Shown: one piece after another, positions 15,723-24,633 of the stretch
Position numbering within the stretch: the stretch's first letter is position 1
How the letters are laid out: every line of letters starts with the position of its first letter
NCBI GenBank assembly: GCA_964490705.1
Contig: CAZBCG010000011.1
Coordinates: 22,285-86,284, forward strand
Direction of reading: 5' to 3'
From: Fodinibius sp964490705
GTDB taxonomy: Bacteria > Bacteroidota > Rhodothermia > Balneolales > Balneolaceae
Length of the DNA stretch: 64,000 nucleotides
Notes under the pieces: model-generated
Database searches by the model: none
The model's input: only the letters and a program-made list of their open reading frames with translations
Told to the model about the DNA's origin: nothing
Made by a program: the position numbers and the translations under genes

Positions 15723-16929
15723 TGGGCATGGTCATACATCGGGCGCCGCCGCGTCCGCGGCAGAGTTCGTGACCTAAAAAGCTGATTGCGATTTTCTTGT
15801 CGGAGGGGTCGAAGGGTGTATCTTTGTATTTTTCAATAAATTCGTATTGGTTCATAAGTTGATATCCGTGGTTTTTCAACTCCCGAAAGGTGTTTGTGTT
15901 TCGTTCATATCCCACAATAATGCCGGGTGCTATTGCAAAAACGTTTGCACCGTCGGTCCATTGTTCACGGAATTGATTAGTTCGAATTTCGCCCCCGCAT
16001 TTAATAAACGTAAAGTCGCGTCCCATCAGTTCTTGCAATGCTTTTTGCAGTGAGGGCATCGATTCCGTCGAAACCGATCCGTTTTCTGATCGCAGTGCCA
16101 CCACGTTATTTTGGCGCTCGTTGATGGCTGGCGGAAAGGCGATACATTCGTTTTCGCTGGTAAAAGTGAAAATGGTATCTAGATGCATGGAGGAACGCTG
16201 TTTGGGTATATCTACGGCCAGCACATGCTTTACGCCGTGCTCAAGCAATCCTTCGGTGGCAGTCATCAATCCGCTGAACGAGGTGCGTTCGCTCATGCCG
16301 ATGAGTACTACTTCATCGGATGCAACCAGCACGTCGCCGCCCTCAATCGATTCCTGATCGCCAATTTTGATAATGCGATCACGATTTTGCTCGAACATCG
16401 GGTGAAAATTGAGCATCGTTTCGGTAAGGATGGCCTCGCGAAGCCGGGCTTTTTTGGCGGGACGTGAAAGTAGGATACTGTCATTGACGACGGCAGCCAA
16501 ATCGCGAGTAAATAGCATATTGGGGGTAGGATGCATCGTAAATTCGCGGATAGCAGGTGTTGCTCCGTCAATCACAAAGCGAAGTAGATCGTACGGTTCC
16601 AGTTGCAGCAGTTCTTCTTCGATGGTGTGCAGATTTTGTTCGGCAAGCTGTGTAATCAGCTTCTCAACAAAAAAGGTGCGGGCCTCTTCGGTTTGCAGGC
16701 ACTCCAGAAATAGATCCGTAATTTCATGGATTTCGCCATCTTCCGGCATAGCGGCTTTGAAAATTTTGAGCATATCCAGATGCTCCTGGCGGGCGTCTTC
16801 TTCGAAAATGATATCATCAAAAAGTAGTTCGTCTTTAAGCTCGGGATTGACGAGCGACACTTCATTGCCCGGGGTGTGAACAATTACGCTTTTTAGGTGA
16901 CCGATCTCGGATGTAACGGATAAATTCAT
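15706..16929 (-). CDS. arcA: Arginine deiminase
   Basis: A 407-residue enzyme converting L-arginine to citrulline and ammonia. Catalytic and substrate motifs: LMFTRDLAAVVNDSI with the guanidinium-binding Asp, IEGGDVLVASDEVVLIGMSE, the catalytic His in SSMHLDTIFTF, and the C-terminal nucleophile Cys398 in GRGGARCMTMPIAR. The N-terminus VTSEIGHLKSVIVHTPGNEV is standard. No ornithine carbamoyltransferase, carbamate kinase or arginine/ornithine antiporter is adjacent, so the complete energy-yielding ADI pathway is not encoded here. It overlaps the M50 protease gene and starts just downstream of an intergenic hairpin. Confidence 0.96.
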   Translation of the reverse strand: MNLSVTSEIGHLKSVIVHTPGNEVSLVNPELKDELLFDDIIFEEDARQEHLDMLKIFKAAMPEDGEIHEITDLFLECLQTEEARTFFVEKLITQLAEQNLHTIEEELLQLEPYDLLRFVIDGATPAIREFTMHPTPNMLFTRDLAAVVNDSILLSRPAKKARLREAILTETMLNFHPMFEQNRDRIIKIGDQESIEGGDVLVASDEVVLIGMSERTSFSGLMTATEGLLEHGVKHVLAVDIPKQRSSMHLDTIFTFTSENECIAFPPAINERQNNVVALRSENGSVSTESMPSLQKALQELMGRDFTFIKCGGEIRTNQFREQWTDGANVFAIAPGIIVGYERNTNTFRELKNHGYQLMNQYEFIEKYKDTPFDPSDKKIAISFLGHELCRGRGGARCMTMPIARAT

Positions 16930-16936
16930 GAAAATC

Positions 16937-17032
16937 TATTCAGTTTGCAGTGAGCAGTGAACAGTAAACAGCAAGTCAAATCAACCAATCCTAAAATTGT
17001 TAATTGCTCACTGAATACTGCCTTCAAATATA
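16937..17032. repeat. Intergenic hairpin of CAGTGA words between divergent genes
   Basis: GCAGTGAGCAGTGAACAG and following words on the left pair imperfectly with the TTAATTGCTCACTGAATACTGC side (about 18 of 24 positions), around an unpaired centre. Unlike the other hairpins it lies between divergently transcribed genes, so it is not simply a terminator. Confidence 0.6.
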
Positions 17033-17175
17033 CGTTTTGAATACCCAATATTTAAATCATCATTTCGGTGGAGAAATCGGTGAAAAATTATCTATATTTT
17101 CGCACGATTTGTGTTGCAACGCTGTTGTCTAACGCAAGCGCATTATCGATGTAACTTTTGAATATGTAATAGACA

Positions 17176-18036
17176 ATGTCTTCAAAATCAGAAATAGAGT
17201 CTCTTGTTTATTTGCTGGATGATCCCGACCCCTATGTGCAAAGCGAGGTGAAGAATCGCTTGTTTGAGTTGGGGGAGCAGGCCGTTCCGCTGCTGGATCA
17301 ACAAAAGAGCCAGACAACAAGTGACGAAGAACGCGAGCTCATTCACGAGATCATCCAGTGGATTACCTACAGCAGTGTCGAGGAAGATTTTTTGGATGTG
17401 CTGGAGGGCGGACTCAATAACCTGAAGCAGCTCGAGGATGCCGTCTTTATTTTATCCCGATTTGAAAACCCCACCCTGCGCGAAAGTGAGTACAAACAAA
17501 AGCTCGACCGTTTTGCAGAAATGATTGGCGACGAAGTGCGTTACTCACTTGATGACAGCCAGAAAATGCATGCCGTGCTCGACTTCGTGTTTTCGGAGCT
17601 CGGTTTTTCGGGCAGTACCAGTGATTATTACAATCCCGAAAATTCGTATTTAAATCGTGTTATTGATCGACGTCAGGGGTTGCCGATTTCGCTGGCGCTT
17701 GTTGTATTATTTATCGGCCAGCGACTGAATTTGCCGTTCCACGGCGTGAACATGCCGATCCATTTTATGCTCAAATACAAAGGCGAAATAGAGGATGTAA
17801 TGATCGATCCCTTTGATCACGGCAAGTTGGTGAATTACAATCAGTGTTATTATTTCTTAAAACAGAACGGTGTAGAGCCGAAAAGCAAGCATTTCAAAAC
17901 GGCCGATGAAGTTCAGGTTTTGGCGCGGTGCATTCGCAATTTGATCAACAGTTATGAAAAGCTGGATCGGCTGGATACGGCCGAAAGTCTCAAAAAATTG
18001 CTCAATACCGTTGAAATGATGGTTCAGCAGTCGTAG
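17176..18036 (+). CDS. SirB1-family (transglutaminase-like core 2) protein
   Basis: A 286-residue cytoplasmic protein. The first 80 residues look like HEAT-type helices (YLLDDPDPYVQSEVKNRLFE). The central segment LDFVFSELGFSG, DYYNPENSYLNRVIDRRQG, LPISLALVVLFIGQRLNLP and the FHGVNMPIHFMLKYKGE stretch is the conserved SirB1 N-terminal domain, which has a transglutaminase-like fold. In this copy the position usually filled by Cys or similar cannot be assigned as catalytic. The C-terminal part has a helical, TPR-like end. Function is unknown in this group. A hairpin terminator follows. Confidence 0.85.
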   Translation: MSSKSEIESLVYLLDDPDPYVQSEVKNRLFELGEQAVPLLDQQKSQTTSDEERELIHEIIQWITYSSVEEDFLDVLEGGLNNLKQLEDAVFILSRFENPTLRESEYKQKLDRFAEMIGDEVRYSLDDSQKMHAVLDFVFSELGFSGSTSDYYNPENSYLNRVIDRRQGLPISLALVVLFIGQRLNLPFHGVNMPIHFMLKYKGEIEDVMIDPFDHGKLVNYNQCYYFLKQNGVEPKSKHFKTADEVQVLARCIRNLINSYEKLDRLDTAESLKKLLNTVEMMVQQS

Positions 18037-18118
18037 AGGCCGATTGCAGATTTTGAAGTTCAGTTTGTTATGGGCATCTTGTAATGCGCCTTAAATGGCG
18101 TCTCTCTTGATGAATAGT

Positions 18119-18156
18119 GGAGGCCTCGCTTTGATCGGTGGGGCCTTCCCTTTTTT
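18119..18156 (+). terminator. Intrinsic terminator after the SirB1-like gene
   Basis: GGCCTCGC pairs with GTGGGGCC (two G-T wobbles), outer GGA with TCC, and CCCTTTTTT follows. Confidence 0.65.
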
Positions 18157-18201
18157 GGGATGTTCATCAAGGAGAAGCTTTTCTTTTAGGCAATGGATTT
18201 G

Positions 18202-20472
18202 CTACAGCTCGAAGCCGAAGGCATCTTTTTGTTCATTGGCATACTCAAACGGATTGATCTGCTCGGCCAGATCGTAAAATGAATGGGCCTCTTCTTCGTT
18301 GCCGCTGAACTTGTGGATGTCTCCCGCCAGCTTGTACAGCATAGGATTGGCCGGCGCGTGTTCCATCAGATCTTTGAGTCTGGGAATGGCCTGATCCAGA
18401 TCCTTATTTTCTACGTTAATGGCCAGCCGGTAGAGGTCGGCCCGGAGGGATTCGTTTTGTGCTTTCAGCTGGTCGAGATAATGCATACAGCGGGAGTAGA
18501 TATTGCGATTATAGTAAAAACGCACCAGCTGATAGATCAGCGAAGCAGGCAATTCAATATCATCGAGTCGATCTTCAAGTCGTCGCATTACTTCGCGCTC
18601 ATCCATCACCATAAACAAATGCACCAGCTTGCATAGTGTTTCGGGATCGTGATCCGTTTTCAGAATTTCAGTTTTCAGCTCATCGGTAAAGAGCTTTTGA
18701 AATTGTTCTTCGATCTCCGGCTCGGGGAAGATCGGGTTTACGAGATCGTCCAGTGCCAGCAGCTGGTCGAAGGTATTCAGTGATTTGAGCTGCTCTTTCG
18801 AGAATACCTCCACATCCCACTTTTCATTAAAATAAGATACATTTTTCCAATATTGTTCACTTTCGGTATCCAGATCGAGAGAAAAAGTCGTAGTGCCAAA
18901 ATAATGCTTAACGCTCACATGGGGGGCTATGCCCACTTTGTATCCCTCTTTGCGTGCCTGAAAACAGAGATCGATATCCTCGAAAAAGGCCAGCTGATAT
19001 TGCTCATCCATCCGCAGGTTGGCATTCGTGCGAACCATCATGCAGAAACTGTCGAGATATTCGGCGTGCATTAATTTGGGATCGGAATCCTCAATATTGC
19101 GTTCAGCCTGGTCGGGATTCAGCGTTTTATTTGTTGAGGGCCCTACAATGGCGAAACCCGGATGATTGTCCATTAAATTTTTGAGCTGCGAAAGGGCATC
19201 ACCGGTAAATTCAATATCGTTGTGGATGATGCAGGCGTAGTCGCTGCTGGCTTTTTCCAATCCCTGGTTGATGGAGGTCGCAAATCCCGCATTCTTTTTA
19301 TTGGTGATGACATGGCAGTTCAGAAATTTTTTTTCCTTCAGTTCTTCCAGGTAGTCGTGGGTATCATCGAGGCTGGCATTGTCGATGACGATCAGCTCCA
19401 GCGCCGAAGTATCGCAGTGCTCAGAAATAGAGAGCAGACAGTGTTCCAGGGCCGGTTTGCCATGCGTAGTTGTTGGAATAATCAGGCTGATATCTGATTC
19501 GCCGGGTGGAGTGGCCGGTTCCTGCGTGTCTTGCTTTGCCGTTTTGCTAACTGTGTGCTTGAGCTCCGACGCTTCCACAAAACGTCGCTTCTTTTCCAGG
19601 ATTTCAATTTTAAGCTGTTGCGCTTTGGTGTGGTCGGGGGTGTTTTCAAGTACATCATCAATTAGCTCCAGCGCAGAATTGAAGCGCCCGTCTTTTTTCA
19701 TTTGTAGGGCTTCATTGAGCAGATCGTTGTCAAACTCTTTTTGCGAAACGCGAGATTCATCTTCGCTGAGTGCACCCAGGTGTTCCAAAATAGTTGACCG
19801 ACTTTGGCTCGCAATATCCGCCTGCCGCAAGACCGTCATAAGTAGTTCTTGACGAGTACGAAGGTCCACTTGGGGAGCTTCTACAAAACTGCTCGGCTTA
19901 TACCAGTTACTCGCAATGCGCTGATACGAGAGGTCGCCCAGCCGGGCCGCCAACTCCAATCCGTGATATTGCTGCAGGTAAGGATTAAAAAAGTGATTGG
20001 CGGATGAGATGGACGACAGGTTCCAGATAAAATGGCCGTCGGCAGGCCAGTTGTTTTCTTGAATAAGATCAACCCATTGCCGGTGACTCGAGGGTAATTC
20101 ATTTTGATGAATCAATGCCGCATCATTTGATTCTGCAAGTTTAGGCAGGCATTTTTTGAGCTCTGTTTCATCAATATCACCAATAGTTTCAGGCGCCCAA
20201 AACAGCGAACTGTTGCATTGCAGGATGGCTTCGTTTAGCGAATTGCCGCGGCCCACCGGTTTGGAATGGGGAAAGTAAAAGGTGTGCTCATGCTGGTGGT
20301 AATCCAACAGTGAGTGAATAGCATCGGCGCTGCCGTCCGTAGAACCATCGTCAATCAAAAACAACTCAAAGGGAATGTCGGACAGCTCGTAGAGCGAAGT
20401 AAGAGTCGATTCAACAATATCCCGTTGATTATGAACGACAATCGCAACCGAAAGCAGCGGTTTTTTTGACAT
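18202..20472 (-). CDS. Tandem family 2 glycosyltransferase with TPR-like C-terminus
   Basis: A 756-residue protein with two GT2 domains. The first (residues about 5-180) starts VAIVVHNQRDIVESTLTSLY and has IDDGSTDGS but looks degenerate downstream. A helical linker follows (about 200-310). The second (about 325-545) is complete-looking: SLIIPTTTHGKPALEHCLLS, IDNASLDDT, NKKNAGFATSINQG, the DXD-like IIHNDIEFTG and FFEDIDLCFQARKEG. The last 200 residues are TPR-like (MLYKLAGDIHKFSGNEEEAH). Such proteins usually build surface polysaccharides or glycosylate proteins. No export or polymerase genes are adjacent, so its product is open. No signal peptide. Confidence 0.88.
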   Translation of the reverse strand: MSKKPLLSVAIVVHNQRDIVESTLTSLYELSDIPFELFLIDDGSTDGSADAIHSLLDYHQHEHTFYFPHSKPVGRGNSLNEAILQCNSSLFWAPETIGDIDETELKKCLPKLAESNDAALIHQNELPSSHRQWVDLIQENNWPADGHFIWNLSSISSANHFFNPYLQQYHGLELAARLGDLSYQRIASNWYKPSSFVEAPQVDLRTRQELLMTVLRQADIASQSRSTILEHLGALSEDESRVSQKEFDNDLLNEALQMKKDGRFNSALELIDDVLENTPDHTKAQQLKIEILEKKRRFVEASELKHTVSKTAKQDTQEPATPPGESDISLIIPTTTHGKPALEHCLLSISEHCDTSALELIVIDNASLDDTHDYLEELKEKKFLNCHVITNKKNAGFATSINQGLEKASSDYACIIHNDIEFTGDALSQLKNLMDNHPGFAIVGPSTNKTLNPDQAERNIEDSDPKLMHAEYLDSFCMMVRTNANLRMDEQYQLAFFEDIDLCFQARKEGYKVGIAPHVSVKHYFGTTTFSLDLDTESEQYWKNVSYFNEKWDVEVFSKEQLKSLNTFDQLLALDDLVNPIFPEPEIEEQFQKLFTDELKTEILKTDHDPETLCKLVHLFMVMDEREVMRRLEDRLDDIELPASLIYQLVRFYYNRNIYSRCMHYLDQLKAQNESLRADLYRLAINVENKDLDQAIPRLKDLMEHAPANPMLYKLAGDIHKFSGNEEEAHSFYDLAEQINPFEYANEQKDAFGFEL

Positions 20473-20720
20473 AAATTCGCATCCCGAATGAAGCAGTTAG
20501 TTCACCGAAATATACGAGGTGAAACGAAAAAGGCGAAAATAATTAAGATGTAGCTTTATATTACAGATCCTTAATTTTAGAAGTAACATTTTTATGCTAT
20601 GGAATTTGATTGTGATAACCGTTTACTATTTTAGCAATAAGATCGCAGTGCAACATTACTGTTTAAATTTCATATAATGATTTACGCAATTAAACCGACA
20701 AAAATATAATTTCAGTTTTT

Positions 20721-21131
20721 ATGAATATGTTACAGAAAGGAATGCTCTTGGGACTTCTTGTTATTGCTGTACTTCTGCAAGGTTGTGTTTCATCAGGTTC
20801 GGTAGCGGAACAGTCGAATGTATATAATCAGGGATTTAATAAAATGGTAGATGTAGTCCATCGTGCGGCACGTGGCAGTTCGCTAGAGATCAGGTATTCT
20901 GAGCCATCCAGAAATGGTACAACACATACCGTCAAGTTTAATAAGAAGGAATATGCTAATACGCAGTCTTTACAAGGTGAGCAGGGGACAGCTTTTATTG
21001 AAAAATTGGAGGATGGTAAAACACGAGTTACGATTGAAAATCCTGAGTATTCCTATTCAGTTCCCCACAGCGATCGAATAGATTACAAAAGTATTCTCAC
21101 AAAAAAGATTAATGAAATCTTAAATGGGTAG
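20721..21131 (+). CDS. Small lipoprotein, paralogue A
   Basis: A 136-residue lipoprotein (signal MNMLQKGMLLGLLVIAVLLQ, lipobox LQGC). The mature domain of about 110 residues alternates strands and has the ending pattern IEKLEDGKTRVTIENPEYSY followed by SVPHSDRIDYKSILTKKINE. The next gene has the same pattern, so they are tandem paralogues. The fold may be like DUF3568/BON-type alpha-beta lipoproteins, but I cannot assign it firmly. About 250 bp of AT-rich DNA without an obvious gene lies upstream and probably holds the promoter. Confidence 0.78.
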   Translation: MNMLQKGMLLGLLVIAVLLQGCVSSGSVAEQSNVYNQGFNKMVDVVHRAARGSSLEIRYSEPSRNGTTHTVKFNKKEYANTQSLQGEQGTAFIEKLEDGKTRVTIENPEYSYSVPHSDRIDYKSILTKKINEILNG

Positions 21132-21185
21132 CTGTTTTGTTCTAACTTCACAGCAATTTTTAACTCTCTAGTGGATTAACATTTT

Positions 21186-21623
21186 ATGTTAAAGATTAAG
21201 TTATTTTCTAAGGTAATTGCAGCGATTTTTATTACAACGTTTCTATTCCAGGGGTGTGCTAATACGGGTAGTTCCAGAACCTCCTATGGTGATACTAGAG
21301 TGTATGCCGAAAGTTTTGAAGACGCCAGGGAGAAGGTGAAGCAAGGAATATCGCAGACCAACCTGGGAATTGAAGGGATAAGTGAAGCCGATGACGGCAA
21401 TGCAGTAACATTTTTGGTTTCAAATAAAGTGAGCCGGAATAAAGATCATGTGCAGCAGGAACAGGGAGAGGTCAGAATCGAAAAGGTATCGGATAGTGAA
21501 ACGCGCATATCTGTCGAAAATCCGGAGTATCATTTTACGGTGCCTGAATATGAAAAAGAAGATTACCAGCGTACCCTGTTTCAGGCATTTGATGAGATAA
21601 TGACGATAAAGAAAGATTCTTGA
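21186..21623 (+). CDS. Small lipoprotein, paralogue B
   Basis: A 145-residue lipoprotein with signal peptide and lipobox FQGC. The mature part shares with its upstream neighbour the blocks QGEVRIEKVSDSETRISVEN and PEYHFTVPEYEKEDYQRTLF. Sequence drift between the two is considerable, so the duplication is not recent. Its stop codon (21621-21623) directly abuts the stop of the convergent histidine kinase gene (21624). Function unknown; envelope location is inferred from the lipobox. Confidence 0.78.
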   Translation: MLKIKLFSKVIAAIFITTFLFQGCANTGSSRTSYGDTRVYAESFEDAREKVKQGISQTNLGIEGISEADDGNAVTFLVSNKVSRNKDHVQQEQGEVRIEKVSDSETRISVENPEYHFTVPEYEKEDYQRTLFQAFDEIMTIKKDS

Positions 21624-22991
21624 TTAAAATCGGAGGGTAAACGTTGTCCCGGAATCTTCATCAGAAGTGACGGTAAGAGCCCCTCGATGTTTGCGCATAA
21701 TTTGCCGCGACAGGCTCAGTCCAATTCCGGATCCGCCTCGGGATGTGGGCTGGCTGGTGCTGTAGAACGGAATAAAAATCTTCTGCTGGTTTTCCTCCTT
21801 GATGCCCGGTCCGTTATCGGAAACCTCAATAATAGGACGGCCTTCACTATCAAACCGACCGGTGAGCGTTACAGTGGCATCAGCGGTATCTTCGAGTGCC
21901 CGAAAGGCATTTTTGGTTAAATTGATTAGTACCTGTTCAATGAGATCCGGGTCGGCAGTAATTTCCAGGGTTTCCGGATCGGTGCGGATGTTGACTGTTA
22001 TATCTTGTGATTCGGCCTCTCCTTTATTGAGATTTTTAATCCTGCGCAACATGTCGTCAACGCGGAAAAGCTCAAACTCGGGATCGGGAATCTGGGTAAA
22101 ATCCCGATAGGAATTAACAAAGCGCATAAGTCCGTGGCTGCGATTATTGATCGTTTCCAGGGCCTCTTTAACATCATCCAGCGATTCGGAATCAATATGA
22201 TATTCCTCGTCGTTGTGCATCGCGCGCTGATTCAAGAGCATGCGAACGGTTTCAGAAAGCGAGGCAATGGGCGTAATCGAATTCATGATTTCGTGGGCCA
22301 GTACCTGCGTTAGATTTTGCCAGGCCTCCATTTCCTTTTCTTCGAGCTCGGTATGAATATTTTGAAACGAAACCAGCTTATAGTGCTCGTCATGCATCCG
22401 AAATTCGGTGGCCGAGATAGACAGTTGTAGCGTTTCATCATTGACGGATATCTGTGTGAGGGTCCGGTTGCCCCCCTCCAGTTCGGTGACTGTGTTGAAC
22501 AGGGGCGCACTTATCTTTTTAAGGGCTGATACATTGCGAAGCGTGGGCACATCAAACAGTCGTTTGGCAGCGGTATTAATCAGTTCAATCTCTCCATGGT
22601 GATTAAAAGAAATGAGTCCTACGCCTATATGCTGCACGACGGTTTGCAGGTAGCGGTAATTTTGATGCTTCTCGGCCCGTTCTTTCTTGAACTCATCAAT
22701 AACCCGGTTAAAAGCATCATTCAATTCTTCGAACGAAGCTCCCAACCCGTGATCGGGAAATGCGCGCGAAAAATCGGAGTAGCGGATGGAGTTAAGGAAA
22801 CGGCTGAGTTTTGCGTTTGTCTGTTCAACATAGCGGATGAGGTGCACAACCAGCCCGATAATGACACCTGCAAGAATGGTTAGCGTGATATAATAGCTGG
22901 TTTGGAATAGCAGATACATCCACAGCGCCAGGCAGATGCTGAGCAGAACTACGCGCCATATAACCCCGATGCGAAAGTGTTTAAAGATCAT
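21624..22991 (-). CDS. Sensor histidine kinase, NtrY/PAS type
   Basis: A 455-residue membrane kinase: two close membrane helices (residues about 11-50), a HAMP-like linker, a PAS domain (about 115-210: VGLISFNHHGEIELINTAAK), the phosphoacceptor His233 in LTQVLAHEIMNSITPIASLS, and a HATPase domain with N box (INLTKNAFRAL), G1 box (EVSDNGPGIKEE) and G2 box (GGSGIGLSLSRQIM). There is practically no periplasmic loop, so it probably senses a membrane or cytoplasmic cue. Its start overlaps the end of the upstream sigma-54 regulator gene by 11 bp, making them a cognate pair. The adjacent, oppositely oriented HlyD/ABC/FtsX genes are the likely targets. Confidence 0.95.
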   Translation of the reverse strand: MIFKHFRIGVIWRVVLLSICLALWMYLLFQTSYYITLTILAGVIIGLVVHLIRYVEQTNAKLSRFLNSIRYSDFSRAFPDHGLGASFEELNDAFNRVIDEFKKERAEKHQNYRYLQTVVQHIGVGLISFNHHGEIELINTAAKRLFDVPTLRNVSALKKISAPLFNTVTELEGGNRTLTQISVNDETLQLSISATEFRMHDEHYKLVSFQNIHTELEEKEMEAWQNLTQVLAHEIMNSITPIASLSETVRMLLNQRAMHNDEEYHIDSESLDDVKEALETINNRSHGLMRFVNSYRDFTQIPDPEFELFRVDDMLRRIKNLNKGEAESQDITVNIRTDPETLEITADPDLIEQVLINLTKNAFRALEDTADATVTLTGRFDSEGRPIIEVSDNGPGIKEENQQKIFIPFYSTSQPTSRGGSGIGLSLSRQIMRKHRGALTVTSDEDSGTTFTLRF

Positions 22992-24360
22992 ATTTTTCCA
23001 TTCGTCGATATAATGATGCCCGGCTCAGGCCGAGTTCATCAGCAGATTTAGAAATATTCCGATCATGCTTGTCCAGTGCTTTGCGGATGACGATCTTCTC
23101 AACCTCTTCCAAATTATAGTCATCGAATGCCAGGCTCGATTGATCACCCTCAACCGAAGTCAATAGGAAATCATCCGCCTGCAATACATTGTGCTCGGTC
23201 ATAATTACCGCGCGTTCTACCGCATGCTGAAGTTCGCGCACGTTGCCCGGCCACCGGTAGGTTTCCAGTTTATTGATGGCAGGTTCGGCCAGTGCTTGAA
23301 TCTCTTTGTCGTATTTTTGGGCGTACTCATCCAGAAAGTGGTCGGCAAGCAGGGGAATGTCCACGGTGCGTTCGCGGAGGGGCGGTAAATGGATTTCGAT
23401 GGTATTGATCCGATAGAGCAGATCCTGGCGGAATTCTTGATTCTGCACCATCTGCTGTATGGGTTCGTTGGTGGCGCAGATCAGGCGGATATCGACCTCT
23501 CTGGATTTGTTTGAACCCACTCGCGTAATTGTTCGGGTTTCGATGGCCGACAGTAATTTGGGTTGTAGCTGCAGGGGTAGATTCCCGATTTCATCCAGAA
23601 AAAGAGTGCCGCCCGAAGCCACTTCGAATCGTCCTGCGCGCGTTTCTTTGGCATCGGTGAAGGCACCCTTTTCGTGCCCAAAGAGCTCGCTTTCAAATAG
23701 ATTTTCTGATATCGCTCCCATATCCACGCTGATGAATACTTCTTCGCTCCGGTCTGATCGTCGGTGCAGTGCGCGGGCCACCAGCTCTTTGCCGGTTCCG
23801 TTTTCGCCGGTGATAAGTACATTGGCATCGGTCTTGGCTACCTTTTCGATGGTTTCAAACACTTCGGTCATAGCCGCACTCTTGCCGATTATATCCTGAT
23901 AATGCTGGTCGATATCGGCACTGAGCTGCTTTTGTTGCGACTTGAGGACCTCTACTTGCCGACGAGACTGGCTTAGATTTAGTGCGGAGTTGACCGTAGC
24001 AAGCAGTTTTTCGTTTTGCCAGGGCTTGAGCACAAAATTGGTGGCGCCCATCTTAATTGCTTTCACGGCTTTTTCGACATCCCCATAAGCAGTAATAAGT
24101 ACCACGGCAATGGACGAATCTATCTCTAATATTTTTTGCAGCCACTGGAATCCTTCTTTGCCGCTGCTTACATCTTCAGTGAAATTCATATCCAGCAGCA
24201 CTACATCGTAGCTGTTATTTTTTAACAGGTTGGGGATAGAACGAGGGTTCTGCTCAGTATCAACTTTGGCGACGTGCTGTTTTAAAAATAGGTTGGCGGC
24301 TTGTAGCACATCGTGGTCATCATCTACCACTAAAATATGTCCTTTATTTTTGTTGCTCAT
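22981..24360 (-). CDS. Sigma-54-dependent response regulator, NtrC family
   Basis: A 459-residue protein with three domains. The receiver (1-125) has phospho-acceptor Asp57 in VVLLDMNF and the LKPW lysine loop. The AAA+ domain (about 160-395) has Walker A GENGTGKE (185-192), the sigma-54 contact loop ESELFGHEKGAFTDA (GAFTGA reads GAFTDA, a tolerated variant), and Walker B GGTLFLDEIG. A Fis-type helix-turn-helix lies at the end (NISKSADELGLSRASLYRRM). It activates sigma-54 RNA polymerase after phosphorylation by the downstream kinase. A palindrome TGTTCGA-TT-TCGAACA lies in the divergent intergenic region and again before the first FtsX gene; it is the obvious candidate binding site. Confidence 0.96.
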   Translation of the reverse strand: MSNKNKGHILVVDDDHDVLQAANLFLKQHVAKVDTEQNPRSIPNLLKNNSYDVVLLDMNFTEDVSSGKEGFQWLQKILEIDSSIAVVLITAYGDVEKAVKAIKMGATNFVLKPWQNEKLLATVNSALNLSQSRRQVEVLKSQQKQLSADIDQHYQDIIGKSAAMTEVFETIEKVAKTDANVLITGENGTGKELVARALHRRSDRSEEVFISVDMGAISENLFESELFGHEKGAFTDAKETRAGRFEVASGGTLFLDEIGNLPLQLQPKLLSAIETRTITRVGSNKSREVDIRLICATNEPIQQMVQNQEFRQDLLYRINTIEIHLPPLRERTVDIPLLADHFLDEYAQKYDKEIQALAEPAINKLETYRWPGNVRELQHAVERAVIMTEHNVLQADDFLLTSVEGDQSSLAFDDYNLEEVEKIVIRKALDKHDRNISKSADELGLSRASLYRRMEKYDL

Positions 24361-24485
24361 CAGTTTTGGTTACATCAATTGTTACTTTTTGCGCTGAATG
24401 GTATATATCCTTCAAATATTGTACCATCAATTTTAGTGTCTTGTATCGCTTAGAACCACGCAGAAAACTATAATACGGAATAACC

Positions 24486-24501
24486 TGTTCGATTTCGAAC
24501 A
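24486..24501. promoter_or_regulatory. Candidate enhancer (UAS) for the NtrC-type regulator, site 1
   Basis: TGTTCGATTTCGAACA: 7-bp perfect inverted arms with a 2-bp centre, located between the regulator gene and the HlyD gene, ending 72 bp upstream of a sigma-54-like promoter. A near-identical copy (15 of 16) lies at 27306. Confidence 0.65.
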
Positions 24502-24573
24502 CTTCCTGCACGGCCTTGCACATGTTGTATATGGACTGATGCCTTTACAGTAGTATAATTGCTGATTTTGTGT

Positions 24574-24591
24574 TTGGCATAATCATTGTGT
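24574..24591 (+). promoter_or_regulatory. Candidate sigma-54 promoter of the HlyD/ABC operon
   Basis: TTGGCATAATCATTGTGT has the -24 GG and -12 G at the fixed 10-nt spacing of the TTGGCACGNNNNTTGCAT consensus (the -12 C is replaced by T). It is 43 bp before the ATG of the HlyD gene. Confidence 0.6.
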
Positions 24592-24633
24592 AATTCAAAG
24601 TGAACGAATCAGAGAAAAATTTAACAACGTCGA

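Noticed and set aside
24507..24523. CTGCACGGCCTTGCAC as a sigma-54 promoter near the UAS
   Set aside because: Spacing between the -24 and -12 elements is one base too short and the GG is TG; the site at 24574-24591 fits better.
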